This document shows positions 56,278-64,000 of a stretch of 64,000 nt of DNA, in pieces (position 1 is the first letter of the stretch; each line of letters starts with the position of its first letter). A program made the translations under genes and the position numbers. The DNA comes from Methanosarcina barkeri str. Wiesmoor (GTDB taxonomy: Archaea; Halobacteriota; Methanosarcinia; Methanosarcinales; Methanosarcinaceae): assembly GCF_000969985.1 (NCBI RefSeq), contig NZ_CP009526.1, positions 496,001-560,000 of the forward strand, read 5' to 3'. The notes under the pieces were generated by a model that saw only the letters and a program-made list of their open reading frames with translations, was not told where the DNA came from and did no database searches.

Positions 56278-56337
56278 GTGAAACTTATTTACGTGAAACT
56301 TATTTACGTGAAACTTATTTACGTGAAACTTATTTAC
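56278..56337. repeat. 15-bp tandem repeat, 4 units
   Basis: GTGAAACTTATTTAC is repeated four times exactly, about 110 bases beyond the purL stop on the minus strand. Confidence 0.92.
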
Positions 56338-56387
56338 AATATTTCTCAGCCCTCTTGAGCGAAGCGAAAAGGGCACCGTCCTCCCGA

Positions 56388-56443
56388 GACGGGACTCGGG
56401 TGACGGGACTCGGGTGACGGAATTCGGGTGACGGGATTTGGGA
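56388..56443. repeat. 14-bp GC-rich tandem repeat, 4 units, at purL 3' end
   Basis: GACGGGACTCGGGT is repeated twice exactly and then twice with changes. CCCGAG-ACGGGA-CTCGGG folds at 56383-56400. This GC-rich array directly adjoins the purL stop and may act in termination. Confidence 0.88.
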
Positions 56444-56446
56444 ACT

Positions 56447-58594
56447 TTATCTCATCATAAACCTTGTCAGGCTGCTGTATGCATCGGAGATTTCTTTGAG
56501 GGAGAGGGAAATCTCAAAGTCTTTTCCTTTAACTTCAAGGGAATTGCCTTCGACTTTGCCGATTACCATATGAGGCACATCTTTGAGGATTTCGAGTACA
56601 GCCTCTGGTTCACTTGTAGCAAGCAGCGCTCTTGCTGGAGCTTCTGAGAATAATAGTTCCTCAGCTTTTAATTCTGAAACTTCACTCAGGTCTACCTTTG
56701 CACCGGAATTCCTGCACATCCTCGCAAGTCCTGCGGCAATTCCTCCCAGGGAAAGGTCGTGTGCCGAGCTGAGTTTTCCGCTCCTTGCAGCTTCGATTAC
56801 GGCTTTTATTATCTCAGGAGCATTTTTCGGGACAGAAGGAACTTTTCCGGCATTCAGGGCCTCGAAACAGGCATAGTATTCGGAACCTCCCATATCTGCA
56901 GTTGTCTCTCCTACCAAAATGATAGCGTCTCCGGATTTTGCAAAGAAGCTTGAAGGAAGAGGAGTTTCAAAGTTAACTTTTCCTATTATTCCTATCGAAG
57001 GGGTTGGGAGAATTGCGGTCTTAAATTCATCGCTTTCGTTATACAGGGAAACATTTCCTCCCACAACCGGAATTGAGAGTTCCCTTGCTCCATCTCCAAG
57101 CCCAAGTACGGAGTTTTTGAGTTGCCAGTAGATCTCCGGACGATCCGGGTTTCCAAAGTTCAGGCAGTTTACAATCGCAAGCCCGTCGGCCCCTTTTACT
57201 GCAAGGTTCATGGCGTTTTCAATTACTACATTCTTTCCTCCGTTATATGGGTCAAGAAGGGTAGCTCTTGGCTGGCAGCCGCAGGAAAGTACGAGTCCTT
57301 TTTTATCAGTTATCTTGAGCACGCCAGCGTCTTCTCCGGGTTTGATAACTGTTCTTAACTGGACCTCATGATCGTACTGCCTGTAGATCCATTCCTTTGA
57401 GGCAATATTGTAAGAAGAGATAACTTTCAGGAAGGCTGCCTTAAGGTCTTCCGGAGTTTTGGGGGCTTTACCTTCTTCAACCTGAGGAATAGGAGCTACT
57501 GAGGATTTCTCGCAGGTCGGAGCTCCACCTGTCAGGAAATCAATCGGAATATCTACAACGACTTCCCCTTTGAATTCAACTGTGTAGTTTGGTTTCTCTG
57601 TTAAGTACCCCACTACGGCCCCATTAAGGTCGTACTTTGCTACCAGAGCAAGTACGGCATCGACGTCTTCAGGGGCTACTTCAAAGACCATGCGTTCCTG
57701 AGATTCCGCAAGCAGGATTTCATAAGCATTCATATTGGGTTCGCGCTGGGTCACGGCATCTGCAGTAATGTGGGCTCCAAGTCCTCCCTTTGCAGCCAGT
57801 TCCGCGCTTGCCCCTCCTAGACCAGCGGCTCCCAGGTCTTTGCAGGATTTTATATAACCCTTCTCCATGGCTTCCAGCGTCATTTCGATTACGAGCTTTT
57901 CAGTATATGGGTCTCCCACCTGGACGCTCGGGCGGTCTTCAGCTTCGGCTGATTCGGAAAGGTCTCTGGAGGCAAAGGAAGCTCCTCCAAGTCCGTCTTT
58001 TCCTGTGCTGGAGCCTGCGAGCACAAGCTTGTTTCCGGCTTTCTGGGAGCGGGCAGTTATGACCTCTTCTTCCCGGCAGAGCCCTACTGCAACCACATTT
58101 ACAAGAGGGTTTCCACTGTATCTTCGGTCAAAGAAAGTCTCACCATTGACCACTGGCACTCCTATGCAGTTTCCATACCCTGCAATTCCCTTAATTATCT
58201 GTTCAAAGAGAAACATATTTTTTGGAGTGTCCAGAGGCCCGAAATAGAGTGGGTCCATGAGGGCTATTGGGCGGGCTCCCATGGAGATTATATCTCTTAC
58301 GATGCCTCCTATCCCGGTAGCAGCTCCGTTGTAGGGGTCAACATATGAAGGGTGGTTATGGCTTTCCATACCTATGGCAAGCACATAGCCATCATCGAAT
58401 TTTATAATTGCAGCATCGTCCCCCGGGCCAATAATTACGTTTTCACCCTTACTGGTAAAAGTTTTCAGGAGAGGGGCACTTGAGCGGTAGGAACAGTGTT
58501 CGCTCCATAAGTTTAAAAAGCAGCCCTGTTCTACAAGGGTGGGCTCTCGCCCGAGTTCTTTTTTAATGATCTTAAGGTCTTCTTCAGGTAACAT
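56447..58594 (-). CDS. purL: Phosphoribosylformylglycinamidine synthase subunit PurL
   Basis: 715 residues, the short-form PurL that works with PurS and PurQ. Signatures include [11 protein letters not shown] near residue 30, [38 protein letters not shown]-type loop [12 protein letters not shown] and [15 protein letters not shown]. It makes FGAM from FGAR with glutamine and ATP, fourth step of purine synthesis. purS and purQ are not adjacent. A GC-rich repeat array lies at its 3' end. Confidence 0.95.
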   Translation of the reverse strand: MLPEEDLKIIKKELGREPTLVEQGCFLNLWSEHCSYRSSAPLLKTFTSKGENVIIGPGDDAAIIKFDDGYVLAIGMESHNHPSYVDPYNGAATGIGGIVRDIISMGARPIALMDPLYFGPLDTPKNMFLFEQIIKGIAGYGNCIGVPVVNGETFFDRRYSGNPLVNVVAVGLCREEEVITARSQKAGNKLVLAGSSTGKDGLGGASFASRDLSESAEAEDRPSVQVGDPYTEKLVIEMTLEAMEKGYIKSCKDLGAAGLGGASAELAAKGGLGAHITADAVTQREPNMNAYEILLAESQERMVFEVAPEDVDAVLALVAKYDLNGAVVGYLTEKPNYTVEFKGEVVVDIPIDFLTGGAPTCEKSSVAPIPQVEEGKAPKTPEDLKAAFLKVISSYNIASKEWIYRQYDHEVQLRTVIKPGEDAGVLKITDKKGLVLSCGCQPRATLLDPYNGGKNVVIENAMNLAVKGADGLAIVNCLNFGNPDRPEIYWQLKNSVLGLGDGARELSIPVVGGNVSLYNESDEFKTAILPTPSIGIIGKVNFETPLPSSFFAKSGDAIILVGETTADMGGSEYYACFEALNAGKVPSVPKNAPEIIKAVIEAARSGKLSSAHDLSLGGIAAGLARMCRNSGAKVDLSEVSELKAEELLFSEAPARALLATSEPEAVLEILKDVPHMVIGKVEGNSLEVKGKDFEISLSLKEISDAYSSLTRFMMR

Positions 58595-59269
58595 TGCCTT
58601 GCCTCTGATACTTAGTCCTTTTTGGATGCCGAAGCTCTGGTTTTTTCTTAATAGATTATTGATTATTCCCTTAAATTCAAGAGTTTCAGTATTAGCATTA
58701 ACAGTTTATGCCGACATAAAGGGATAAGAATTAAATAAATATTTCTAACCCAATCATTTTGAAAAAACTGCTTGCCTGCGAGCTTTTTAAAAACTGCTTG
58801 CCTGCGAGTTTTTTAAAAACTGCTTGACCGCAACCCTTTTCAAAAAACTGCTTGATCGCAACCCTTTTCAAAAAAGGCTTGACCGAAAACTCCCGCAACA
58901 ATGTGGTCTACGTGACCAACCGGTGCAATGGTTGTGGCTCAACGATTGCGTTTAAGAGGGTTGAATTCATGCGTCTTCGGTTAAGTGAAGAATCGTGACA
59001 AATTGCGTCAATTTCCTCAACATTTTCCAAATATTTTCATAAATTATGAACCGTATTTATAAAGTCTCATACTGGGTGAAAAGAGGGTAAAGATCATTGA
59101 TACAGGATTCAAGGTTACTTTCTGCGTTGGATATTATGATCGATCAATCGAGTCCTCTTTCTAAAATACTATCTTGAAATTTTTACTGATTGAAAATAAA
59201 ATCGGTTTTGTAATGAACTATGGATAAAAAAGGATTTAAAATAAAATGGATAAAAGAAATGTGTTAAAA
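58595..59269. other. Gene-free interval with a 26-28-bp repeat
   Basis: It contains the repeat array at 58760-58888. From 58900 to 59269 no gene is seen; a stretch at 59190-59220 weakly resembles the right end of the MITE family. Confidence 0.5.
58760..58888. repeat. 26-28-bp degenerate tandem repeat, about 5 units
   Basis: Units share AAAAACTGCTTG followed by CCTGCGAG or ACCGCAACCC and a T/A-rich tail; spacing between AAACTG cores is 26, 26 and 28. Two sub-types alternate from left to right. Confidence 0.85.
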
Positions 59270-59518
59270 TTATATTTGCTGGATCATTTTTTCTACTTTT
59301 ACTCCTGATTCGGTAAGAGAGTACATTTCTTCCTTTTTTGTAATTAATTCTTTCTGTTCAAGTTCATCGAGAGTTTTTGCAATGGTGGGATGTGCAACTC
59401 TCAGGGTTTTTGACACTCTTTTCCCTTCCATTTCTCCTTTTGAGGAAAGTAAGGAGAGCACTTTTTGCCTTATATTGTTTCCGTTTACAAAACCTATTAA
59501 ATCGTTCAATTCGTTCAT
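59270..59518 (-). CDS. Small winged-helix DNA-binding protein
   Basis: 82 residues from ATG 59518, preceded by GGGGGC; longer versions of the frame start in AT-rich promoter sequence. The protein is essentially one winged helix-turn-helix (NIRQKVLSLLSSKGEMEGKR, LRVAHPTIAKTLDELEQKEL, ITKKEEMYSLTESG). It may be an archaeal transcription regulator. TTTATATAATAAAAG-like TATA sequence lies about 45 bases upstream. Confidence 0.8.
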   Translation of the reverse strand: MNELNDLIGFVNGNNIRQKVLSLLSSKGEMEGKRVSKTLRVAHPTIAKTLDELEQKELITKKEEMYSLTESGVKVEKMIQQI

Positions 59519-60107
59519 CAGGTGCCCCCGATTTTTTAGTATATCTAATACTTTTATACTGCTATATTTATATAATAAAAGTGTATATATATGCAATAGC
59601 AGGTTATAGAAAAAGATGGAATTCAAGATATATCTAACTTGTCGCTGGTATGAAAGGCTCTTTCCGGCAAAATCAGGGATTTTAAGCTTGTTTAGCTTTC
59701 CTAGCTTTTTATCTTTCATGGCTTTTCAGCTTTTCGGCTTAGATTTTTCCCCGAAACGTTAATCTTTTGAATTTCTTGTAGATACCCAGCTTTTTCGCTT
59801 GCAGTCTGTACCAATTTATACTCTTCACTAACAATAATGTTATTAAATTTACTCTATAAGTAAAAATTATAAACGAACATTACAAACGAATATATTAATA
59901 TATAAAAAAATTGAAAAATAATAAAGCTTTGGTTGGCTTTTTATATTGTCAAGAGTTTCGGGTTATTAGCTGAAATTCAATATAAAGTGCCTGAATAATA
60001 CCATTAGGCTTTAATACCTTCATTGATAAGTACTTTATATCTATTTAGTTCTTTTTAGATGTAAGTTACATATATAATGATTACAAATTCGGAGGATATA
60101 CCAACAA
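59519..60107. promoter_or_regulatory. Divergent promoter region winged-helix gene / aIF1
   Basis: No gene is seen. CTTTATATC at 60033-60041 is a good TATA box for aIF1, and GGAGG at 60091-60095 is its ribosome site. ATATTTATATAATAAAAG near 59563-59580 would serve the winged-helix gene. Confidence 0.5.
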
Positions 60108-60416
60108 ATGAGCAGCGGAATGTGCCCAGTATGTGGGCTTCCAAAAGAACTTTGCATTTGCGAAGAAGTTGCAAAAGAGCAACAGAGAATTACTGTGAAA
60201 GTTAATAGAAGAAGATACGGCAAAGAAGTTACCGTTGTAGAAGGTTTCGACGCAAGTGAAATAGATCTTCATGAACTGTCCACTTATCTTAAATCAAAGT
60301 TTGCATGCGGCGGTACGGTAAAAGGAAATACTGTGGAACTTCAGGGTAATCACCTGGCCCGCATGAAAGAAGTCCTCATGGAAAAGGGTTTCTCTGCTGA
60401 ACAAATCAAAAACTAA
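60108..60416 (+). CDS. Translation initiation factor aIF1 (SUI1)
   Basis: 102 residues. The N-terminal zinc knuckle [13 protein letters not shown] is followed by the SUI1 fold (KRR-type basic [17 protein letters not shown], then [19 protein letters not shown]). It binds the small ribosomal subunit and keeps start-codon choice accurate. GGAGG lies 12 bases before ATG. Confidence 0.95.
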   Translation: MSSGMCPVCGLPKELCICEEVAKEQQRITVKVNRRRYGKEVTVVEGFDASEIDLHELSTYLKSKFACGGTVKGNTVELQGNHLARMKEVLMEKGFSAEQIKN

Positions 60417-60471
60417 ATCCTGACAAGTTTCAGGGATAAACCGGGTCTGAGAAATAGCAATAATATTTAGC

Positions 60472-60601
60472 GAGCCTATCCCAAAAGCTACTTTATTCTT
60501 GATCATTGGGAATTTTCAGAATTGTTACCATGATCATGAGCTTTATTGATTATTCAAAATACAAGGTCTAAAAAGCAAATTTCAAGTTTTGGGATAAACT
60601 C
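60472..60601. mobile_element. 130-bp MITE, copy 3
   Basis: Ends GAGCCTATCCCAAAA and TTTTGGGATAAACTC bound exactly 130 bp, flanked by AGC on both sides (60469-60471 and 60602-60604). The interior is much more diverged from copies 1 and 2 than those are from each other. It lies just after aIF1. Confidence 0.85.
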
Positions 60602-60800
60602 AGCAATAACTTTTCAGGTCTGGAATTACTATATTTTTGTCTGTATTTTAATAGCATGCGTTTTGGGTAAATTAAGAGATATATTTTCTACTCAAAAAGT
60701 AAAAGTATACGGATATCTTACTAATTAATAAATCTCTGGATGTAATTTTGGTTAAGAGAATCTCTCAAAATTTACCTGATTTATGTGGTGTTGGTCTTTT
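60602..60800. promoter_or_regulatory. Upstream region of HTH-nreA pair
   Basis: No gene is seen. AATTAAGAGATATATTTTC near 60669-60688 is TATA-like. The ATG at 60801 has no strong ribosome site. Confidence 0.3.
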
Positions 60801-61166
60801 ATGAAAACAACATGTGAAATTATGGTACAGAAAGTCTTGCCCGCAATTAGGGCAGAACTTTCCAGAACAATGATCTTTGAGCATGGTTGCACGCAGCAGG
60901 ATGTAGCGGACATCCTGGAGCTTTCAAGGGCTGCGGTATCCCAGTACGTGAGTGAAAAACGTGGGGCTGAAGTTGATTTTTCCGAAGAGACTCAGAACGA
61001 AATTCGGAAATTTGCATCAGTGCTTCTAAATAAAGACTTATCCTCTCAGGAAAAGGTAGATGGCATGTGCAACGTTTGCAGGTTTGTTCAGAAATCCGGC
61101 TGGCTATACAGGAACGCTCCTGGAGCTAAAGCCTGTATCATCTGCGAGGATACGGATTTAAAGTGA
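60801..61166 (+). CDS. HTH regulator with C-terminal cysteine cluster
   Basis: 121 residues from ATG 60801. A helix-turn-helix occupies about 30-65 (MIFEHGCTQQDVADILELSR, AAVSQYVSEKRG), and the C-terminus has paired cysteines MCNVCRF and KACIIC, a likely metal or iron-sulfur site. It overlaps nreA by four bases, so it probably controls or senses the same stress. Sensing by an iron-sulfur cluster is inference. Confidence 0.85.
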   Translation: MKTTCEIMVQKVLPAIRAELSRTMIFEHGCTQQDVADILELSRAAVSQYVSEKRGAEVDFSEETQNEIRKFASVLLNKDLSSQEKVDGMCNVCRFVQKSGWLYRNAPGAKACIICEDTDLK

Positions 61167-62386
61167 ATGGAACACTGTGTATTAAATGTAAAGGAAAAGG
61201 ACTTTGTGGGCGTCCCCGTTGTCCAATCCTTGAAAAATTCAAGTCTTTTCAGTCCATTGCTCCTGTAATCTCTGGAAATTCGGTTTTTGGAGCATCTCCT
61301 CCTGCTGTTTTTGTCGGAAGTTTTGGTTACCCAAGGGTCTCGGCAGGCCCGCTCATTCCCCCTCTGGCAAATGAGAGCGAAGCTTCAGTTTTTGAAGATA
61401 CCTCAGCCTGGGCAAACATGCAGATTGAAGACATTATCTCCATGCGTTCCCGTATGGTCAGGGCAAACACAAATTTCCATGTAAAGGATGCCCACAGCAA
61501 AGAAAACCCTCTCCTTGTAAAGGCGCAGGAACTTGCCCTCTCCAGAAAGCCAGTGGATACCGAAGCCTGGTTTTTTAAAGCCCCTAAACAGGAACTCAAA
61601 TTCGATGCCGTACTGACGCCTATGGGCCCTTCAGGGCTTGTCAAAAACTTTGAGCTTGCAGAAAATCCAAACGTTCCGAAAAAAGTGGATTATCTTGTCT
61701 ATGACACTGACGCCCGGGCAAAAGATGCGGTACTTGAACTCTATAAAGGGGATATTCCGGCTGAACATATTACTCGCCTGTTCTCAATTGGCTTGCTCGG
61801 AAAAGAACGAAAAATCGTGCCAACACGCTGGTCAATTACAGCCGTGGATGACATGGCAGGAAAGGAACTTGCAGACCGTATAAAGGACTTTCCCTGGGTC
61901 TCAGAGATCCAGCTTTTTAGCGGGACTCATTTCGGGAACCATTTTGAAGTCCTTATCCTTCCACGGGCTTATGCCTTCGAACTTATAGAAATCTGGCTTC
62001 CAAAGGCAGTCTGGTCTGGAGAATCAAGCTGGATTGGGGAAGACAGTGAGGGTTATGATGGGAAAAAAGGTTATTCTCCTCTGGCTGGAGGTTATTATGC
62101 CTCACGGCTGCCTGTGCTTGAATATCTGACAGAAATCAAAAGGCAAGCCTCGGTCTTCGTACTCCGGGAGATAACTCCGGATTACTGGGCTCCCCTTGGA
62201 GTTTGGGTCATCAGGGAAGGCATGAGAAAAGCTCTTCGGAACCCTGCAAAAAAATTCGATTCTCTCGAAGCTGCAGTTTCAGATCTTGCGGGCAGGATAA
62301 GCACATCAAAATCCGAATGGATGCAGCAGGCAAAGATGCTTTCAGATTTCCGTTTTCAAACGACTCTGGATTTCTTTTTTACATAA
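61163..62386 (+). CDS. nreA: NreA-type DNA repair protein
   Basis: 407 residues. The N-terminal zinc-finger-like CIKCKGKGLCGRPRCPIL and the Nre signature VFVGSFGYPRVSAGPLIPP are clear, and the C-terminus QTTLDFFFT is a PCNA-binding PIP box. In Haloferax, Nre proteins aid survival of interstrand crosslinks and interact with PCNA. It is translationally coupled to the HTH/Cys-cluster regulator in front. Confidence 0.92.
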   Translation: MNGTLCIKCKGKGLCGRPRCPILEKFKSFQSIAPVISGNSVFGASPPAVFVGSFGYPRVSAGPLIPPLANESEASVFEDTSAWANMQIEDIISMRSRMVRANTNFHVKDAHSKENPLLVKAQELALSRKPVDTEAWFFKAPKQELKFDAVLTPMGPSGLVKNFELAENPNVPKKVDYLVYDTDARAKDAVLELYKGDIPAEHITRLFSIGLLGKERKIVPTRWSITAVDDMAGKELADRIKDFPWVSEIQLFSGTHFGNHFEVLILPRAYAFELIEIWLPKAVWSGESSWIGEDSEGYDGKKGYSPLAGGYYASRLPVLEYLTEIKRQASVFVLREITPDYWAPLGVWVIREGMRKALRNPAKKFDSLEAAVSDLAGRISTSKSEWMQQAKMLSDFRFQTTLDFFFT

Positions 62387-62487
62387 AAACAGATCGCTGA
62401 CTATATTTTAAAACCAAAAATAAGCAGGCAGGAAAACTTTAAAGCCCTTTTTCCGGCTTATTAAGGTTTCCTGGCCTATTTTCACGT

Positions 62488-63201
62488 TTATTCAAATATT
62501 TCGGGCACTATGCGCCGTGCAACTTCTTCGTAAGCTTTAGAAATATCGCCTTTGTCAAATCTAAAGACATCTTTGTCCATTGACTGGCCGGTCTTCTTAT
62601 CCCAGAACCGGCAGGTATCGCAGGAAATCTCATCTGCAAGTATGATTTCTCCGTTCCTCCTTCCGAATTCTAGTTTGAAATCCGGAAGTAAAATACCTTT
62701 TTTGTCCAGATGGGGCACAAGCAGTTCGTTAATTTTCAGAGCGAGTTCCCTGAGTGTGGCGAGCTCTTCCTGTGTTGCTAACCCAAGTGCAAGAGCAATA
62801 TCGTCATTTAGCATGGGATCCCCATACTCATCGTTTTTGAAGTCAAAAACAAGTACAGGGGTCTTGAAAACTGTGCCTTCTTTAATGGGATATCTTTTTG
62901 TAATCGAACCTGCGGCAATATTCCTGACAATGACCTCGATTTTTATAATCTCGACTTTCTTCACAAGCATATCGATATCAGAAAGCATTTCGACAAAATG
63001 AGTCTTTATCCCCTCTGCTTCGAGCATCTCAAAAATTTTTTTTGAGATTTGGGCATTATAATACCCTTTCTTTTCCATCTCCCCTTTCTTTTCTCCGTTA
63101 AATGCAGTCAGACTGTTTCGGAATTCGGTAATAAGGGTGTCAGGATCATCCGTCTTATAGATAGTTTTTGCTTTCCCTGAATAGAGCTGTTCTCTTGTCA
63201 T
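62488..63201 (-). CDS. purC: SAICAR synthetase
   Basis: 237 residues from ATG 63201, with AGAGGAC before it; the TTG at 63222 is unlikely. Signatures are [15 protein letters not shown], the [15 protein letters not shown] loop and [15 protein letters not shown]. It joins aspartate to CAIR in purine synthesis. The 5' end and leader are tandemly duplicated upstream (63115-63428), giving a truncated upstream reading frame. Confidence 0.95.
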
Positions 63202-63428
63202 GCAATGGTCCTCTAAGGACAATTCTGGATTTCCTTAGATAGAGATCTTAGGAATGATAGTTTTAATATGTTTCGGAATTCGGTAATAAGGGTGTCAGGA
63301 TCATCCGTCTTATAGATAGTTTTTGCTTTCCCTGAATAGAGTTGTTCTCTTGTCATGCAATTGTCCTCTCTAGGGATAATTCTGGATTTCCTTAGATAGA
63401 GAGATCTTAGGAATGATAGTCTTAATAT
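63115..63428. repeat. Tandem duplication (about 155 bp) of the purC 5' end
   Basis: 63115-63269 and 63270 to about 63428 match with few changes, both starting GTTTCGGAATTCGGTAATAA. The unit covers the first ~29 codons of purC, the start, ribosome site and about 65 bases of leader. The upstream copy has small insertions near the ribosome site (TCCTCTCTAGGGATAA). Confidence 0.92.
63213..63356 (-). pseudogene. Truncated PurC upstream ORF (47 aa)
   Basis: The upstream duplicate begins with the same ATG context and encodes the first 29 purC residues ([19 protein letters not shown]...). It then crosses the duplication junction to read [18 protein letters not shown] and stops 12 bases before the true purC start. 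If transcribed it would act as an upstream reading frame in front of purC. Confidence 0.75.
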
Positions 63429-63839
63429 ACTAGTTCTGATAATGCAGAAGTTTTGATAATTCCGTGATATTCCAGAAACAAGCTATATGGATTGAATCGT
63501 CTCTAAGACGCGAGTAAACCTACCCGGAGACACGATTTGCGATTTCCAGAATTCACAATCACTTTCTGAAAATGAAACATTTTCCGGAGGCGACAAAGGC
63601 TTTTTCCGAAAATACGCTTGAATTCCCGAAAGAGATAGAGTAGATGATAACGTCTTCTGCTAGATAAAGTTATCATCTCCAGCCGATCTTTTCTTTTACT
63701 GTCGGCAGCTTCGTAAATTTTATCATTGAAGAAAATCAATTATTAGGTTCAGAAACTTGAACAATAATTTAAGAACTTACCGCATTTGAGTGCCCAACAC
63801 TTGATAGTGGATTAGTCCAAGCACGCAACAGGTAAAAAC
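63429..63839. other. Gene-free interval near right edge
   Basis: No convincing gene. A minus-strand frame at 63503-63739 starts with MIFFNDKIYEAADSKRK but shows no family. GATGATAACGTCTTCTGC...AAGTTATCATC near 63640-63677 can fold as an inverted repeat (GATAAC and GTTATC). Confidence 0.35.
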
Positions 63840-64000
63840 ATGTCAGGCACTATATTAGATATCGTAGAACTACTGTTAACCGCAGAGATCTATAATCGCT
63901 ATCCAGAACTGGATGTAAATGATCTTCCAAAAAACATTCGAAAAAACTACTGGAATAGCACAGAAAAAACCGTTCCCAAACCCATCACAGCCACGTTTAT
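63840..64000 (+). CDS. Unknown protein, 3' end outside window
   Basis: From ATG 63840, with CAGGT about 6 bases upstream, the frame is open to the window edge (53 codons): MSGTILDIVELLLTAEIYNR, then YPELDVNDLPKNIRKNYWN. No family is recognised from this short N-terminus; the composition is that of a soluble protein. Confidence 0.45.
   Translation, partial: MSGTILDIVELLLTAEIYNRYPELDVNDLPKNIRKNYWNSTEKTVPKPITATF

Larger units (their letters stand above)
56017..56446. other. Region between GH57 operon and purL with two tandem repeats
   Basis: This holds the GH57 operon's promoter region at its left end and two repeat arrays (56278-56337, 56388-56443) at its right end, next to the purL stop. No gene is supported; the frame at 56164-56376 is repeat-derived. 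Confidence 0.5.

Noticed and set aside
56164-56376. Minus-strand 70-aa frame with VNKFH repeats
   Set aside because: It is the translation of the 15-bp tandem repeat array and shows no other protein feature.
59100-59221. Possible fourth MITE copy
   Set aside because: Only about 30 bases resemble the right end (AAAATCGGTTTTGTAATGAACT); there is no matching left end or target duplication.
63503-63739. 78-aa minus-strand frame near the right edge
   Set aside because: No family, no clear ribosome site and no supporting context; it could be a decayed remnant at most.

Overview
The window is archaeal and almost certainly from Methanosarcina or a close relative. Pointers are the archaeal HMG-CoA synthase/thiolase/DUF35 cluster, an NreA-type repair protein, aIF1, DRG GTPase, an HTH-PRTase of the GfcR type, TTTATATA promoter boxes with long AT-rich leaders, a glycogen-type GH57/GH15 operon and a bacterial-type seryl-tRNA synthetase. 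Housekeeping genes alternate with large, repeat-filled intergenic regions and one clear accessory stretch (about 8.4-24 kb, continuing patchily to 44 kb).

Layout. 1-7 kb: a truncated NapH-like iron-sulfur membrane protein with a DsbD-like partner, tRNA-Arg(UCU), ilvE, a MoeA fused to a periplasmic-binding-like domain, and DRG. 7-12.3 kb: an anion permease, an orphan HicB-like protein, a 1.5-kb gene-free region holding two tandem copies of what looks like a structured minus-strand RNA, then purH. 12.6-18.2 kb: a flavoprotein disulfide reductase, nth, and a 3.06-kb composite transposon built on IS6-type ends that carries two related membrane proteins. 18.3-23.7 kb: an orphan PDGLE subunit, a putative metalloprotease behind a palindromic operator, a 45-aa small protein, two overlapping nicotianamine-synthase-like genes and a fragment resembling an EcfT/CbiQ permease. 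23.7-32.4 kb: dinB, a PP-loop/ferredoxin fusion, duplicated GNAT genes around a HAD gene, small membrane proteins, and a Cas4-like nuclease. 32.5-38.5 kb: the mevalonate entry cluster with its own XRE-family regulator, a broken membrane gene, a CYTH protein, gfcR and a stray CYTH fragment. 38.6-44.2 kb: a TIR-NB-ARC-WD40 (NLR-like) gene split by a one-base frameshift, beside a surface-anchored, sequon-rich protein. 44.7-50.3 kb: metG, four 71-bp hairpin repeats, sppA, serS. 50.8-56 kb: a four-gene glycan-degradation operon (two GH57 proteins, an ACT/V4R-like protein, GH15). 56.4-64 kb: purL, a small winged-helix protein, aIF1, an HTH/Cys-cluster regulator coupled to nreA, purC with a tandemly duplicated 5' end, and a gene cut by the window edge.

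Mobile and decaying DNA: three 130-bp MITEs with GAGCCTATCCCA ends and 3-bp target duplications, IS6-type 150-bp repeats sharing an 8-bp target duplication across the whole composite unit, and several gene fragments. Many intergenic regions carry their own short tandem repeat (12-34 bp units). The strongest candidates for something undescribed are the paired structured RNAs at 9.16-9.93 kb, followed by the NLR-like locus and the cargo of the composite transposon. No CRISPR array and no rRNA were seen.
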